Below are positions 17,341 through 29,144 of a stretch of 64,000 nt of DNA, in pieces. A model generated the notes under the pieces. The model was given only the letters and a program-made list of their open reading frames with translations, was not told the DNA's origin and did no database searches. The stretch covers positions 83,630 through 147,629 of the forward strand of contig JAGXQV010000144.1 of NCBI GenBank assembly GCA_018336195.1. The letters run 5' to 3'. Each line of letters starts with the position of its first letter. The stretch's first letter is position 1. This DNA is from Sulfuricella sp. Lineage in GTDB: Bacteria; Pseudomonadota; Gammaproteobacteria; Burkholderiales; Sulfuricellaceae. Position numbers and translations under genes: made by a program.

Positions 17341-19125
17341 TCATTCCGCCGGGAAAACCCGGTTCTTACCAGCCTGCTTGGCCTTGTAGAGCGCTGCGTC
17401 GGCACGGGCAATCATCGAGTCGGGCATCTCCCCGTCTCCCCGTAGCGCAACCCCAGCACTGAAGGTAATCAGCAACCGCTCATTGTTGTGCAGGAAGAAG
17501 CGCTTGGTCAACTCGCGCTGGAGGCGGGTCACAACGTGAACACCATCTTCCAGATTGGTTTCGGGCAGCACGATGATGAATTCCTCACCGCCGTAGCGCG
17601 CCACTTCGTCGGTGGGGCGAATGATGTCTTTGATGACTTTGGTGAGGTGCACCAGCGCCGCGTCGCCTGTCTGGTGGCCGTAGGTGTCATTGAGGCGCTT
17701 GAAATTGTCGAGATCCAGCAGCGCCAAGCTTAACGGGGTGCCATGACGTTCGGCATGGGCCAGTTCACGATGAAAAACTTCCTCCATACCGTGACGATTG
17801 AGCGCTCCGGTCAATTGGTCCTCGCGCACCTTTTCGCTGACTTGCTGCAATTCGATTTCCAACTGGCGGACCCGCATCTCTGCTTCCCCAACCTCCCGGC
17901 GCGCCTCGTTGAGTTCGTCGCGAGTCCGCTGGATGTCGCTCTGCATGTTCTTGGTATCGCGCAAAATGTCGCCGAGAATGGCATTCATCTGGTTGATATC
18001 CTCCGCTTTGCGCAACTTGAGCGAGTAATCTTCGATCTTGTCGTGGTAGCCGCCGGTGCTGTCGGACATTTCACCCAGCCGGTTGACGAAGGTGGCGATC
18101 ATGTTTTTCAGGGTATTCTTGGCCTCATCCAGGCTGTGCTTGAGGTTGCCTTGCTTGAAAATTACTTCCTTTAACCCGCGTTCCGCGTCGAAGAGCATCC
18201 GCGAATCGATGGGATGCGAGATGATTTCCTGCACCACCGCAATCTGGCCAAGCAGCCACTGATCGCCGTCCACCACCAGTTCGCTGATGTTGTCAATCAA
18301 CAGGCGCAGCAAACGGAACAGGCCATCCAGCACCTTGGCGTCGTCTTCGCCGCGCAATTCAAGCTGGAACCAGAATTTCTTGAGTTCCTTGGAAAACTTC
18401 TCGAGAGCGGCAGAATCGCCCGCTTCGCGGGCCATTTTTGCCAGTTTCACCGTTTGCTCATGTAAATCGGGAATTTGCGACAGTCGTCCGCCCAGCCCGT
18501 CTTCCAAAACCTGGGCAATCAGTTCGCGCAACGACCCAGTCATATCAGTCGCCTTCACGCCGACAAGCTCCTGCTTCGCCACTTCAACCGGGCTTCCTCC
18601 TGCCGCCTCAGGCGCATCCGCCACCGCCTCGATACCCACGCTGATCGGCGTTTCCGCCCAGCGGTGGACGAGTGCCTGGAGCTTTTCATGCAAGACGAAG
18701 GCATCCGAGGAAAAATTGCTTAACACCCGCTCCAGCGACTCTTTCTTGCGAGGCGCGGTCAAACCGCTACGCTTGGTTTCCCATTCTTTCAGCAAATCGC
18801 GAATCAGCGCTCCCCACGGGGTATCCTTGCCATTGCGCCGACCACGCAACAACCCCGCCATGCCTTGTTCGATCCCCTTCCAGTCATGTTCGCCCAAAGC
18901 CCGCTCGAATCCGGCGAACTCCCGCGCCAACGAAGGGTCTTCGCGAAAAGCATCCTGCAATACCTTATGCAGAACGTTTTCTACCCCGCCATCCTGCGCC
19001 GGCTCGATCCCGGCAATTTCGTTATACAGTTTGAGATAATTGTCCGGGGTCGGGGCAACCCGCCTGGATGCCAGCAACTTGAGCGTCTCACGAGCGATAT
19101 CGGTAGGATTGGTCGGCGTGGTCAT
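17341..19125 (-). CDS. Cytoplasmic diguanylate cyclase (GGDEF) with helical N-terminal region
   Basis: This 594-residue protein has no transmembrane segment or signal peptide. Residues 1-390 are mostly helical and carry no domain I can name. A coiled coil (about 395-435) leads into a GGDEF domain with GGEEF at 512-516 and an I-site RPTD at 503-506, so an active, feedback-inhibited c-di-GMP synthase is expected. The N-terminal sequence (ETLKLLASRRVAPTPDNYLK) resembles that of soluble proteobacterial GGDEF proteins. It lies between flgB and the divergent flgA, a position that suggests a role in flagellar function or the motile-sessile switch. Confidence 0.9.
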   Translation of the reverse strand: MTTPTNPTDIARETLKLLASRRVAPTPDNYLKLYNEIAGIEPAQDGGVENVLHKVLQDAFREDPSLAREFAGFERALGEHDWKGIEQGMAGLLRGRRNGKDTPWGALIRDLLKEWETKRSGLTAPRKKESLERVLSNFSSDAFVLHEKLQALVHRWAETPISVGIEAVADAPEAAGGSPVEVAKQELVGVKATDMTGSLRELIAQVLEDGLGGRLSQIPDLHEQTVKLAKMAREAGDSAALEKFSKELKKFWFQLELRGEDDAKVLDGLFRLLRLLIDNISELVVDGDQWLLGQIAVVQEIISHPIDSRMLFDAERGLKEVIFKQGNLKHSLDEAKNTLKNMIATFVNRLGEMSDSTGGYHDKIEDYSLKLRKAEDINQMNAILGDILRDTKNMQSDIQRTRDELNEARREVGEAEMRVRQLEIELQQVSEKVREDQLTGALNRHGMEEVFHRELAHAERHGTPLSLALLDLDNFKRLNDTYGHQTGDAALVHLTKVIKDIIRPTDEVARYGGEEFIIVLPETNLEDGVHVVTRLQRELTKRFFLHNNERLLITFSAGVALRGDGEMPDSMIARADAALYKAKQAGKNRVFPAE

Positions 19126-19235
19126 CGTTTTTTGCTTTTATTAAAAAAGGGGTTAGATCATAGCACCGCACCGATGGTGCTTCAATCGCCCGGATGAATG
19201 CGCTAGAATCGCCCTTGGTTTCCTGCGAAAACATC

Positions 19236-19922
19236 ATGCGTCCCCTCCTGTATATCCTCGCCGCTTTTTTTTCCATCCCTGCTTACTCCGCCCCCATGCC
19301 CATGGAAGATGCCGGGTCATTGCGGCAAATCGCCGAAACGTTTGTATTGCAACAAGCAGTCGAACTCCCCGGACAAGCAAGCGCCGTCGTAGGGGTCATC
19401 GACAGTCGCCTGCGTCTGCCGAAATGCTCCACCCCAGAGGCATTCCTGCCGCCCGGCACGCGCCTGTGGGGCAATACCACCGTCGGCATTCGCTGCGCGG
19501 CGCCGGCCTGGAGCATTTACGTGCAGGTCGCGGTAAAAGTGATGGCCATGGCGGTGACCGCCGCCAAACCCCTTACTCAGGGACAATACCTCTCCCCGAC
19601 CGATTTGGCCACCCAGCTAACCGACCTGACCCAACTGCCCTCCGGGGTGCTGACCGATCCGGAGCAGGCTATCGGCAAAACCCTGACCACCAGCTTGCCG
19701 GCGGGTCAGGCTCTGCGCTCGGACATGCTGCGCTCGCCGCTGATGATCAAAACCGGCCAAGTCGTCAAGCTGATCGCCCAGAATGGCGCCTTCCAGGTCA
19801 GTTCGGAAGGCAAGGCGCTTGCCAACGGCGGCCCCGGCCAAACGATTTCGGTGCGCACCGCTAGCGGCAAGGTTGTCAGCGGCGTGGTAAAAGCCGATGG
19901 TTCGGTGGAAGTACCGTTTTAG
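19236..19922 (+). CDS. flgA: Flagellar P-ring assembly chaperone FlgA
   Basis: FlgA is a periplasmic chaperone for P-ring (FlgI) assembly. The ATG at 19236 gives a classical signal peptide ([19 protein letters not shown]), which is why it is preferred over the upstream start at 19194. The mature protein of about 210 residues carries the SAF domain region with [19 protein letters not shown] and the C-terminal [20 protein letters not shown] typical of FlgA. It is divergent from the cyclase and flgB operon. No flgM or flgN follows it, unlike in many betaproteobacteria. Confidence 0.93.
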   Translation: MRPLLYILAAFFSIPAYSAPMPMEDAGSLRQIAETFVLQQAVELPGQASAVVGVIDSRLRLPKCSTPEAFLPPGTRLWGNTTVGIRCAAPAWSIYVQVAVKVMAMAVTAAKPLTQGQYLSPTDLATQLTDLTQLPSGVLTDPEQAIGKTLTTSLPAGQALRSDMLRSPLMIKTGQVVKLIAQNGAFQVSSEGKALANGGPGQTISVRTASGKVVSGVVKADGSVEVPF

Positions 19923-19947
19923 AATTTCAACTTTTGGACAAGGCATC

Positions 19948-20799
19948 ATGACTGCAAAAATCCTCGACGGCAAAACCACCGCCGACAACCTTCTGAAAGA
20001 CATCAATATCCAGGTGGAAGCACGCCGCGCCACCGGCAAACGCATTCCCGGCCTGGCGGTAATCCTGGTCGGCGACAGCCCCGCCTCGGCCATCTACGTA
20101 CGCAACAAACGCCGCTCCTGCGAAATTGCCGGAGTCAATTCGATTTCCATTGATTTGCCCGCCACAACCACTCAGGAAGCACTGCTCGCGCATATCGACC
20201 GACTAAATGCCGATCCCGCAATCGACGGCATCCTCGTACAATTGCCGCTCCCCGAACATATCGACGATACGTCGGTCATTGAGCGTATCCGCCCCGACAA
20301 GGACGTGGATGGATTCCACCCTTACAACATCGGGCGACTGGTACTGCGTATGCCCACCCTGCGTCCCTGCACGCCGTTTGGCGTGATGACGCTACTCAAG
20401 CTTACCGGGGAAGAATTGCGCGGCAAAAACGCCGTGGTGGTGGGAGCTTCCAATATCGTCGGGCGCCCCATGACACTGGAATTGCTACTCGCCGGTTGCA
20501 CCGTCACCACCACCCACAGCGCAACTCGCGACCTGCCCGGCTTCGTCGCTCAGGCAGATATACTGGTGGTAGCCATCGGCAAGCCGAACTTCATCAAGGG
20601 AGAATGGCTCAAGGACGGCGCCATCGTGATTGATGTCGGCATCAATCGTCTGCCGGACGGGAAAATTTGCGGCGATGTCGATTTTGAAACCGCCAAGCAA
20701 CGGGCGTCCTGGATCACCCCGGTACCTGGCGGCGTCGGCCCGATGACGGTAGCGACACTGCTGGAAAACACCCTGAAAGCGGCGGAACTGCACGACTAG
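19948..20799 (+). CDS. folD: Bifunctional methylenetetrahydrofolate dehydrogenase/cyclohydrolase FolD
   Basis: FolD interconverts 5,10-methylene- and 10-formyl-tetrahydrofolate with NADP in the cytoplasm, supplying one-carbon units. The ATG at 19948 ([14 protein letters not shown]) gives a 283-residue protein of normal length. Visible motifs are [20 protein letters not shown] with the catalytic lysine just after (NKRRSCE), [14 protein letters not shown], the nucleotide-binding [13 protein letters not shown], and [19 protein letters not shown]. The gene lies 25 bases after flgA, and its tail overlaps the convergent phosphatase gene by 4 bases. Confidence 0.97.
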   Translation: MTAKILDGKTTADNLLKDINIQVEARRATGKRIPGLAVILVGDSPASAIYVRNKRRSCEIAGVNSISIDLPATTTQEALLAHIDRLNADPAIDGILVQLPLPEHIDDTSVIERIRPDKDVDGFHPYNIGRLVLRMPTLRPCTPFGVMTLLKLTGEELRGKNAVVVGASNIVGRPMTLELLLAGCTVTTTHSATRDLPGFVAQADILVVAIGKPNFIKGEWLKDGAIVIDVGINRLPDGKICGDVDFETAKQRASWITPVPGGVGPMTVATLLENTLKAAELHD

Positions 20800-21548
20800 G
20801 CACACCAGCCTTTTAACACGTCGACGCCGACCCAACCGGCTCCCTGCATGTCCCCGGACAACACCTTGCAGGGGGCATCGGGTTCGCCCAGATCGCTCAT
20901 CACCGCCACCGCCCCGGAAAAGTCGTGGTCGAGGGTATAGTCACTCACCGTCACCACGGTCGGAAGACCTGCCCCCAAGCTCGATTTCAAACCATTTTCC
21001 GAATCCTCAAAAGCCAGGCAGTCGCAGGCATCCAGTCCCAGCTTATCAAGCGCCCACAGGTAAATGTCCGGTGCTGGCTTCTTGGCGGGAACGATATCCC
21101 CGGCGGCAATGACCTCGAACCAACTCGCCCCATCCGCTGCCAAGCTATGCCGCAGCAGTGTCGTCACATTGTCGGGCGAGGTGGTAGTCGCTACCGCCAA
21201 GCGCAACCCAGCCTGGCGCGCCTCCCTGAGCAAGCGCGCCACACCGGGGCGTAACGGAATTCCGCCTCCCTCCAGCAACTTTACATAATGGTGGGTTTTA
21301 GCCTGATGGAGAGCCATGACCAAATCATCGAAATCCGAAGGCTTGACGTAACCCGTATGAAATTTTTCCACAAAGAATCGGATTCGTTCCTTCCCGCCGG
21401 TTACCGCCAGCAACTGACCGTAAAGCGCCACGTCCCAATTCCAGTCCAGCCCGAATTCCCGAAACGCCGAATTGAACGCAATACGATGACCATCGCGCTC
21501 GGTTTCCGCCAATGTTCCATCCACATCGAAAATCAATGCTTTCAACAC
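20796..21548 (-). CDS. cbbY: HAD-superfamily phosphatase, CbbY-like
   Basis: A 250-residue HAD subfamily I hydrolase with the nucleophile motif [11 protein letters not shown] (Asp8, acid/base Asp10), a helical cap, motif II in VATTTSPDN, motif III lysine in [11 protein letters not shown] and the acidic motif [24 protein letters not shown] in the cap and the overall sequence match CbbY, which removes xylulose-1,5-bisphosphate, an inhibitor of RuBisCO. If correct, this hints at a Calvin-cycle organism, but no cbb genes are in the window, so the specific substrate is inferred. Confidence 0.8.
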   Translation of the reverse strand: MLKALIFDVDGTLAETERDGHRIAFNSAFREFGLDWNWDVALYGQLLAVTGGKERIRFFVEKFHTGYVKPSDFDDLVMALHQAKTHHYVKLLEGGGIPLRPGVARLLREARQAGLRLAVATTTSPDNVTTLLRHSLAADGASWFEVIAAGDIVPAKKPAPDIYLWALDKLGLDACDCLAFEDSENGLKSSLGAGLPTVVTVSDYTLDHDFSGAVAVMSDLGEPDAPCKVLSGDMQGAGWVGVDVLKGWCA

Positions 21549-21632
21549 ATTCCCTCACTTTCAGACACATCCAGCTTGCGATGACGGCGTATTTCTGATA
21601 TTAAAGCGGTTTTGCCTAAATCGGTTAACCAG

Positions 21633-22055
21633 ATGTCAGCTGAACTACACAAACAATTTACACCCTACGTTGCCAAAAAGAACGAGGAATACATGAATCC
21701 CCGCCAACAGGATCATTTTCGCAAAATCCTGGAAGGCTGGAAAGCTGAGTTGAGCGAGGATATCGACCGCACCGTCCATACCATGCAAGACGAGGCAACC
21801 ATTTTTGCCGATCCCAACGACCGAGCCAGCCAGGAATCCGACATGGCCCTGGAACTGCGCAATCGTGACCGGGAACGTAAACTCATCAAGAAGATCGATG
21901 AAACCATTGCCAAGATCGAGTCTGGCGATTATGGCTACTGCGAGAGTTGCGGCATCGAAATCGGCCTGAAGCGTCTGGAGGCCCGCCCTACGGCAACCTT
22001 GTGCATCGACTGCAAGACGCTCGATGAATTACGCGAGAAACAGGTCGCCAAGTAA
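21633..22055 (+). CDS. dksA: RNA polymerase-binding transcription factor DksA
   Basis: DksA binds the secondary channel of RNA polymerase and, with ppGpp, shifts transcription in the stringent response. The ATG at 21633 gives 140 residues, close to the family norm; a TTG seven codons upstream (21612) is possible. The coiled-coil part has [19 protein letters not shown] and the tip region with [18 protein letters not shown], including the key aspartates. The zinc finger is complete (CESCG near 107 and CIDCK near 130). The next gene starts 26 bases downstream. Confidence 0.96.
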   Translation: MSAELHKQFTPYVAKKNEEYMNPRQQDHFRKILEGWKAELSEDIDRTVHTMQDEATIFADPNDRASQESDMALELRNRDRERKLIKKIDETIAKIESGDYGYCESCGIEIGLKRLEARPTATLCIDCKTLDELREKQVAK

Positions 22056-22081
22056 TTCTTCTGTAAATTTCCCATACTGGC

Positions 22082-22519
22082 ATGACTTCCGCCGCCGACT
22101 CGGAATTCCAGCGCAAGCTAAACGGACTGCTGTTCAGCCTGATGTCCTGGGAGCAGTTGAGCACATTCTGGGGCAAGGTGGATCGTCATGCCGGCTGGTA
22201 CCTGTATGCCGTTGGTGAAGATCTGCCAAGCACCCCCGCCAACGCGGATCAAGTACAGCACTTCATGGAAAATCTCGATGCCCTGCTCCATCGGGAACAC
22301 CATGAAAAGTATTGCGGCATCGTCTATGCGGACAATCTCGAACAACCTGGATTCGTCAAGATTTACGACCCCGCTCACTTGGGCTCCTCCTGCGGATCGA
22401 GCAAGAATTCTCCTTTACCCGGCTGGGTAATGAGTTTGGTTCCTCCCGAAGAACTGAAGACCAAATGGGTTGTGCCCGCCAACCGCAAACGCTGGTGGCA
22501 GAACCTTTTCAACGCCTGA
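22082..22519 (+). CDS. Conserved-looking hypothetical protein downstream of dksA
   Basis: I do not recognise the family. The 145-residue product is soluble, with no signal peptide or membrane segment. It is rich in aromatic residues, notably tryptophan (MSWEQLSTFWGKVDRHAGWY, and KRWWQNLF near the end), and has a CGSSKNSPLPGW segment. Coding composition matches its neighbours. It starts 26 bases after dksA and ends at a strong terminator, so it is probably in the dksA transcript. A role linked to growth control would be guesswork. Confidence 0.75.
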   Translation: MTSAADSEFQRKLNGLLFSLMSWEQLSTFWGKVDRHAGWYLYAVGEDLPSTPANADQVQHFMENLDALLHREHHEKYCGIVYADNLEQPGFVKIYDPAHLGSSCGSSKNSPLPGWVMSLVPPEELKTKWVVPANRKRWWQNLFNA

Positions 22520-22534
22520 AGCACAGTTTGTAAA

Positions 22535-22566
22535 ATAAAAAAGGCGGCTCGAAAGCCGCCTTTTTT
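22535..22566. terminator. Bidirectional Rho-independent terminator between the dksA operon and pnp
   Basis: A perfect 7-bp stem GGCGGCT-CGAA-AGCCGCC (22543-22560) with an A run before it and six T after it. It can therefore end transcripts from both converging sides: the dksA unit on plus and rpsO-pnp on minus. Confidence 0.92.
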
Positions 22567-22581
22567 ACTGGAAACCGCAGG

Positions 22582-24699
22582 TTACTGCTCGGATTCCCGG
22601 TTTGCCGGTGCCGGAGCATCCAGCAAGGCTTTCATGGACAAGCGCAGGCGCCCCTTTTCATCGGCCTCCAACACCTTGACCTTGACGATCTGGCCTTCCT
22701 TGAGATGGTCGGTCACGCTATTGACGCGCTCGTGGGCGATCTGGGAAATATGCAGCAGACCGTCCTTGCCCGGCAGTACGCTGACGATCGCACCGAAATC
22801 CAGGAGCTTTAATACCGTACCTTCATAAACGCGGCCTACCTCGACTTCGGCAGTGATTTCCTCGATACGCTTCTTAGCCAATTCGCAGGCTTCCACACCT
22901 TGGCAGGCGATGTTGACGGTACCGTCTTCGGCGATATCGATGGTGGTCCCGGTTTCCTCGGTCAATGCGCGAATCACCGCACCGCCTTTGCCGATCACGT
23001 CACGGATTTTTTCCGGGTTAATCTTCATGCTGACGATACGCGGCGCATAAGCGGACATTTGCTGACGCGGCGCTTCAACGGCCTGCTTCATGATGCCGAG
23101 GATATGCATACGGCCTTCGCGCGCCTGGGTAAGCGCAACCTGCATAATTTCCTTGGTGATACCCTGAATCTTGATATCCATTTGCAAAGCGGTCACACCA
23201 GCTTCAGTACCGGCCACCTTGAAATCCATGTCGCCGAGGTGATCTTCGTCGCCTAGAATGTCGGTCAACACCGCGAAGCGGTTGCCTTCCTTGATCAGGC
23301 CCATGGCAATACCGGCGACATGTGCTTTAAGGGGCGCGCCGGCATCCATCAACGAGAGGCTGCCGCCACATACCGACGCCATCGAACTGGAACCGTTGGA
23401 TTCGGTAATTTCCGAAACAACCCGCATGGTGTAGCCAAATTCTTCCGCACTCGGCAAGACGGCTACCAGAGCACGCTTGGCCAAACGACCATGGCCGATT
23501 TCGCGGCGCTTGGGAGTTCCCACGCGCCCGCATTCGCCAGTAGCGTAAGGAGGGAAATTGTAGTGCAGCATGAAACGATCAGTGTAGCTGCCTTGCAAGG
23601 CATCGATCATCTGCTCGTCGCGACCGGTACCCAACGTTGCGACAACCAACGCCTGGGTTTCGCCACGAGTGAACAGCACGGAACCGTGGGTGCGCGGCAA
23701 TACACCGGTACGGATGGTAATCGGGCGGACGGTGCGGGTATCGCGGCCGTCAATACGGGGTTCACCCTGGAGGATTTGCCCACGCACAATCTTCGCTTCT
23801 AATTCAAAGAAAAGATTCTTGATGAAGTTTACGCGATCGGCACTTGCGCCTTCACCGGCCAATTCCACCACCACGCGGTTGCGGATTTCGTCGATACGGG
23901 TATAGCGGTCCTGCTTTTCCTTGATTTGGTAAGCTGCGGCGAGGTCGTTCTGGGCCATTTCCGCGAGTTTTGCAATCAACGCCTCATCCTTGGCGGGCGC
24001 AGCCCAATCCCAGGCATCGGCGCCGGCTTCATCAGCCAGCTCATTAATGGCGTCAATCACCGCCTGCATTTGGTCGTGGCCGAACACCACTGCACCCAGC
24101 ATCACGTCTTCAGGCAACTCTTGGGCTTCGGATTCAACCATCAACACGGCTTTTTGCGTGCCTGCAACGACCAAATCCAGTTGGGACGTCTTCAGTTCGG
24201 TTGCAGTGGGGTTGAGGACGTACTGACCATCAACATAACCGACGCGTGCGGCGCCGATCGGGCCGTTGAAGGGAATGCCGGACACCGCCAAGGCAGCCGA
24301 AGCGCCGATCACCGCAGGAATATCCGAATCGATCTCAGGGTTGGATGAAATCACCGTGGCGACGATTTGCACTTCATTATAGAAGCCGTCCGGAAACAGG
24401 GGACGCAGCGGGCGGTCGATGAGGCGGGAGGTCAGGATTTCCTTCTCGGAGGGACGCCCCTCGCGCTTGAAGAAACCACCGGGAATCTTGCCGGCAGCGT
24501 AAGTACGCTCCTGATAATCAACGGTCAGCGGAAAAAAATCCTGACCGGGTTTGGCATCCTTGGCGCCGACCACTGTGACCAGCACAACGGTGTCGTCCAT
24601 GTTGACAATAATTGCGCCGCCCGCTTGGCGGGCGATCTCGCCGGTTTCGAGCGTAACTTGATGACGCCCATAAGCAAAACTTTTCTTGATTTGTTTCAA
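22582..24699 (-). CDS. pnp: Polynucleotide phosphorylase
   Basis: PNPase degrades RNA 3' to 5' phosphorolytically and is a degradosome component in many proteobacteria. The 705-residue protein has two RNase PH domains, the second with the catalytic region [19 protein letters not shown], then a KH domain ([20 protein letters not shown]) and an S1 domain ([20 protein letters not shown]) at the C-terminus. The length is standard. It follows rpsO across a gap with two hairpins, the usual site of RNase III processing and PNPase autoregulation. Confidence 0.98.
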   Translation of the reverse strand: MKQIKKSFAYGRHQVTLETGEIARQAGGAIIVNMDDTVVLVTVVGAKDAKPGQDFFPLTVDYQERTYAAGKIPGGFFKREGRPSEKEILTSRLIDRPLRPLFPDGFYNEVQIVATVISSNPEIDSDIPAVIGASAALAVSGIPFNGPIGAARVGYVDGQYVLNPTATELKTSQLDLVVAGTQKAVLMVESEAQELPEDVMLGAVVFGHDQMQAVIDAINELADEAGADAWDWAAPAKDEALIAKLAEMAQNDLAAAYQIKEKQDRYTRIDEIRNRVVVELAGEGASADRVNFIKNLFFELEAKIVRGQILQGEPRIDGRDTRTVRPITIRTGVLPRTHGSVLFTRGETQALVVATLGTGRDEQMIDALQGSYTDRFMLHYNFPPYATGECGRVGTPKRREIGHGRLAKRALVAVLPSAEEFGYTMRVVSEITESNGSSSMASVCGGSLSLMDAGAPLKAHVAGIAMGLIKEGNRFAVLTDILGDEDHLGDMDFKVAGTEAGVTALQMDIKIQGITKEIMQVALTQAREGRMHILGIMKQAVEAPRQQMSAYAPRIVSMKINPEKIRDVIGKGGAVIRALTEETGTTIDIAEDGTVNIACQGVEACELAKKRIEEITAEVEVGRVYEGTVLKLLDFGAIVSVLPGKDGLLHISQIAHERVNSVTDHLKEGQIVKVKVLEADEKGRLRLSMKALLDAPAPANRESEQ

Positions 24700-24753
24700 G
24701 GGATTTTCCTTTTTGATAGCCTGCTACCGCAGCCCAGGCGGCAAATACAGAAA

Positions 24754-24810
24754 CCCCCGGCGCAACGAGGATTGCATCCGGGGGAAAACAGTGGGGCGCA
24801 CTAGCGCCCC
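24754..24810 (-). other. Two hairpins between rpsO and pnp
   Basis: The 127-bp gap contains a hairpin at 24793-24810 (GGGGCGC-ACTA-GCGCCCC) and a larger one at 24754-24784 (outer stem CCCCCGG/CCGGGGG, inner GCAA/TTGC). In enterobacteria this gap holds an attenuator after rpsO and an RNase III site that controls pnp, and the same roles are inferred here. Neither hairpin has a long T run. Confidence 0.65.
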
Positions 24811-24826
24811 ACTTTGAAACCGGAAG

Positions 24827-25096
24827 TTACTTGCGCAGGCCGAGGCGCTCGATCAGCGAGCGGTAACGGTCGGCATCCCTGCCTTTAAGATAGTCCAGTA
24901 GTTTACGGCGCTTGCTCACCAGCTTGAGCAGACCACGGCGGGAATGATGATCCTTGACGTGGGTTTTGAAGTGGCCCGTCAGGTCGTTGATACGCGCGGT
25001 CATCAGGGCAACCTGAACTTCGGGGGAACCGGTATCGGCCTGAGCACGTTGGTAATCCTGCACGAGCTGTGCTTTCTGGGCACTTGTCACTGACAT
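24827..25096 (-). CDS. rpsO: 30S ribosomal protein S15
   Basis: S15 is a primary 16S rRNA-binding protein of the small-subunit platform. The 89-residue product has the conserved [20 protein letters not shown] and [20 protein letters not shown] motifs and the exact family length. It has its own sigma-70 promoter upstream and is followed by pnp. Confidence 0.98.
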   Translation of the reverse strand: MSVTSAQKAQLVQDYQRAQADTGSPEVQVALMTARINDLTGHFKTHVKDHHSRRGLLKLVSKRRKLLDYLKGRDADRYRSLIERLGLRK

Positions 25097-25133
25097 CTTT
25101 GTCTTCTCCGAAATACAAACATTAAAAGGCGTA

Positions 25134-25163
25134 ATTGTACCCGCTATTGGGTAGATTTCTCAA
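25134..25163 (-). promoter_or_regulatory. Sigma-70 promoter for rpsO-pnp
   Basis: On the minus strand TTGAGA, 18 bases, TACAAT lie about 38 bases before the rpsO ATG, in the 105-bp gap after truB. The match to -35 and -10 consensus is good. It would allow rpsO-pnp expression independent of the rimP operon. Confidence 0.7.
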
Positions 25164-25201
25164 GCAATTCTGAATAGTTACCCGAAAATTTTCGAGTTGG
25201 A

Positions 25202-26110
25202 TCAATTGTCGGGGTGATTAACCAACCGGCGCGGCGCGATTTTCCCATCGTCGAGCATTTCACCAACGCCGAGAAATAGGTTCCGCGAGTCATAAAGCCT
25301 TGCCACTCCACTCATCACCTGACGCGGCAACCATACCGGATTACCGCGTCGCAGGTAAAACGCACTGTCGTCATCCAGGACGATAGCAGGCAATTCACCA
25401 AGCAGCACATCGGCTGGCATCAGTGCAGCATCGCGTTGCGCCATATCCATTTCCCCAAGTTGATCGATGGTAACGGCATCGGCGATGACAAACGGACTGG
25501 TCACGGTGCGCCGTAAGGCACTCATGTACGCCCCGCACCCCAGTGCACGTCCTATGTCTTCGCCGAGTACCCGGATATACGTTCCTTTGCTGCATTTGAC
25601 GGTGATCCGCAAACGCACGCCATCGAAACTTTCCTGATCCAGGGAATAGATCACGACTTGACGAGGCTGGCGCTCGATCTCAATCCCCTTGCGGGCGTAT
25701 TCATACAATGCTTTACCTTGGAACTTGAGCGCGGAATACATCGGGGGAATCTGGCTGATTTCCCCAAGAAAACGCTGCAACACCGCATCGATATCGGACT
25801 GCGAGACCGCCACCGCAATCGGGGGAGTCAACTCTCCCTCGGAATCGCCGGTCGTGGAGGTCTGTCCAAGGGTAAATTCCGCCCGATAGGTCTTATCCGC
25901 GTTGAGGAGATAGTGGGAAAACTTGGTCGCCTCCCCGAAACACAGGGGAAGCAAGCCGGTCGCCACCGGATCGAGATTACCGGTATGCCCCGCCTTGGCC
26001 GCCTGATACAGAATTTTGGCTTTTTGAAGAGCGCTGTTCGAACTGATGCCAATCGGCTTATCCAACAGCAACACGCCGTCTACACGACGCTTGACACGCT
26101 TAAACTGCAA
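25202..26110 (-). CDS. truB: tRNA pseudouridine(55) synthase TruB
   Basis: TruB makes pseudouridine 55 in the T loop of tRNAs and acts as a tRNA chaperone. The 302-residue protein has the N-terminal motif GVLLLDKPIGISSN and the catalytic aspartate in AGHTGNLDPVATGLLP, followed by KTYRAEFTLGQTSTTGDSEG and CSKGTYIRVLGEDIG. A C-terminal PUA-like part is present. The start lies 5 bases after the rbfA stop. Confidence 0.97.
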   Translation of the reverse strand: MQFKRVKRRVDGVLLLDKPIGISSNSALQKAKILYQAAKAGHTGNLDPVATGLLPLCFGEATKFSHYLLNADKTYRAEFTLGQTSTTGDSEGELTPPIAVAVSQSDIDAVLQRFLGEISQIPPMYSALKFQGKALYEYARKGIEIERQPRQVVIYSLDQESFDGVRLRITVKCSKGTYIRVLGEDIGRALGCGAYMSALRRTVTSPFVIADAVTIDQLGEMDMAQRDAALMPADVLLGELPAIVLDDDSAFYLRRGNPVWLPRQVMSGVARLYDSRNLFLGVGEMLDDGKIAPRRLVNHPDN

Positions 26111-26115
26111 AATGT

Positions 26116-26487
26116 TTATTCCGAAGGATGGCCACGATCTTCAGCGATGGCGGCGTCAATCAACTGAGACAAATGCGAGCCGTTTTCAACCGACGAATCA
26201 TGAACGAAATGCAGCAGCGGAGTAACCCGCAGCTTTATGCGTTGCGCCAGTTGGGAACGCAGAAATCCCGCAGCGCGTTCCAGGCCCGCCGAAACCGCGG
26301 CCGCCTGCTCGCTTCCGCCAAGCAGGGTGAAATAGACCTTGGCGTGCGCATAATCGGGCGTAACATCGACACCGGTCAGCGTCACCATACCGACACGCGG
26401 ATCCTTGACTTCTAGACGGATCAGTTCCGCCAACTCTCGTTGAATCTGTTCCGCTACACGACGGGGACGAGTATTGTCTTTGGGCAT
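26116..26487 (-). CDS. rbfA: Ribosome-binding factor A
   Basis: RbfA is a KH-fold protein that matures the 30S subunit and is needed for growth in the cold. The 123-residue length is normal. The N-terminal RRVAEQIQRELAELIRLEVK and the motif VDVTPDYAHAKVYFTLLG are typical. It lies between infB and truB in the conserved order, after a perfect 11-bp hairpin in the infB-rbfA gap. Confidence 0.96.
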   Translation of the reverse strand: MPKDNTRPRRVAEQIQRELAELIRLEVKDPRVGMVTLTGVDVTPDYAHAKVYFTLLGGSEQAAAVSAGLERAAGFLRSQLAQRIKLRVTPLLHFVHDSSVENGSHLSQLIDAAIAEDRGHPSE

Positions 26488-26513
26488 GGGTTCTGACTAG
26501 GGACAGGAGGAAA

Positions 26514-26538
26514 TAGAGGCTAGGAAACCTAGCCTCTA
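26514..26538 (-). other. Perfect 11-bp hairpin between infB and rbfA
   Basis: Arms TAGAGGCTAGG (26514-26524) and CCTAGCCTCTA (26528-26538) close on a 3-base loop, 7 bases after the infB stop. Only a short TTT follows on the minus strand. It could weaken read-through into rbfA-truB or protect the 3' end of the infB message. Confidence 0.6.
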
Positions 26539-26545
26539 CCTCTAA

Positions 26546-29122
<2,577 letters not shown>

Positions 29123-29144
29123 TTCGCCCTCCTATCTTCCCCGA

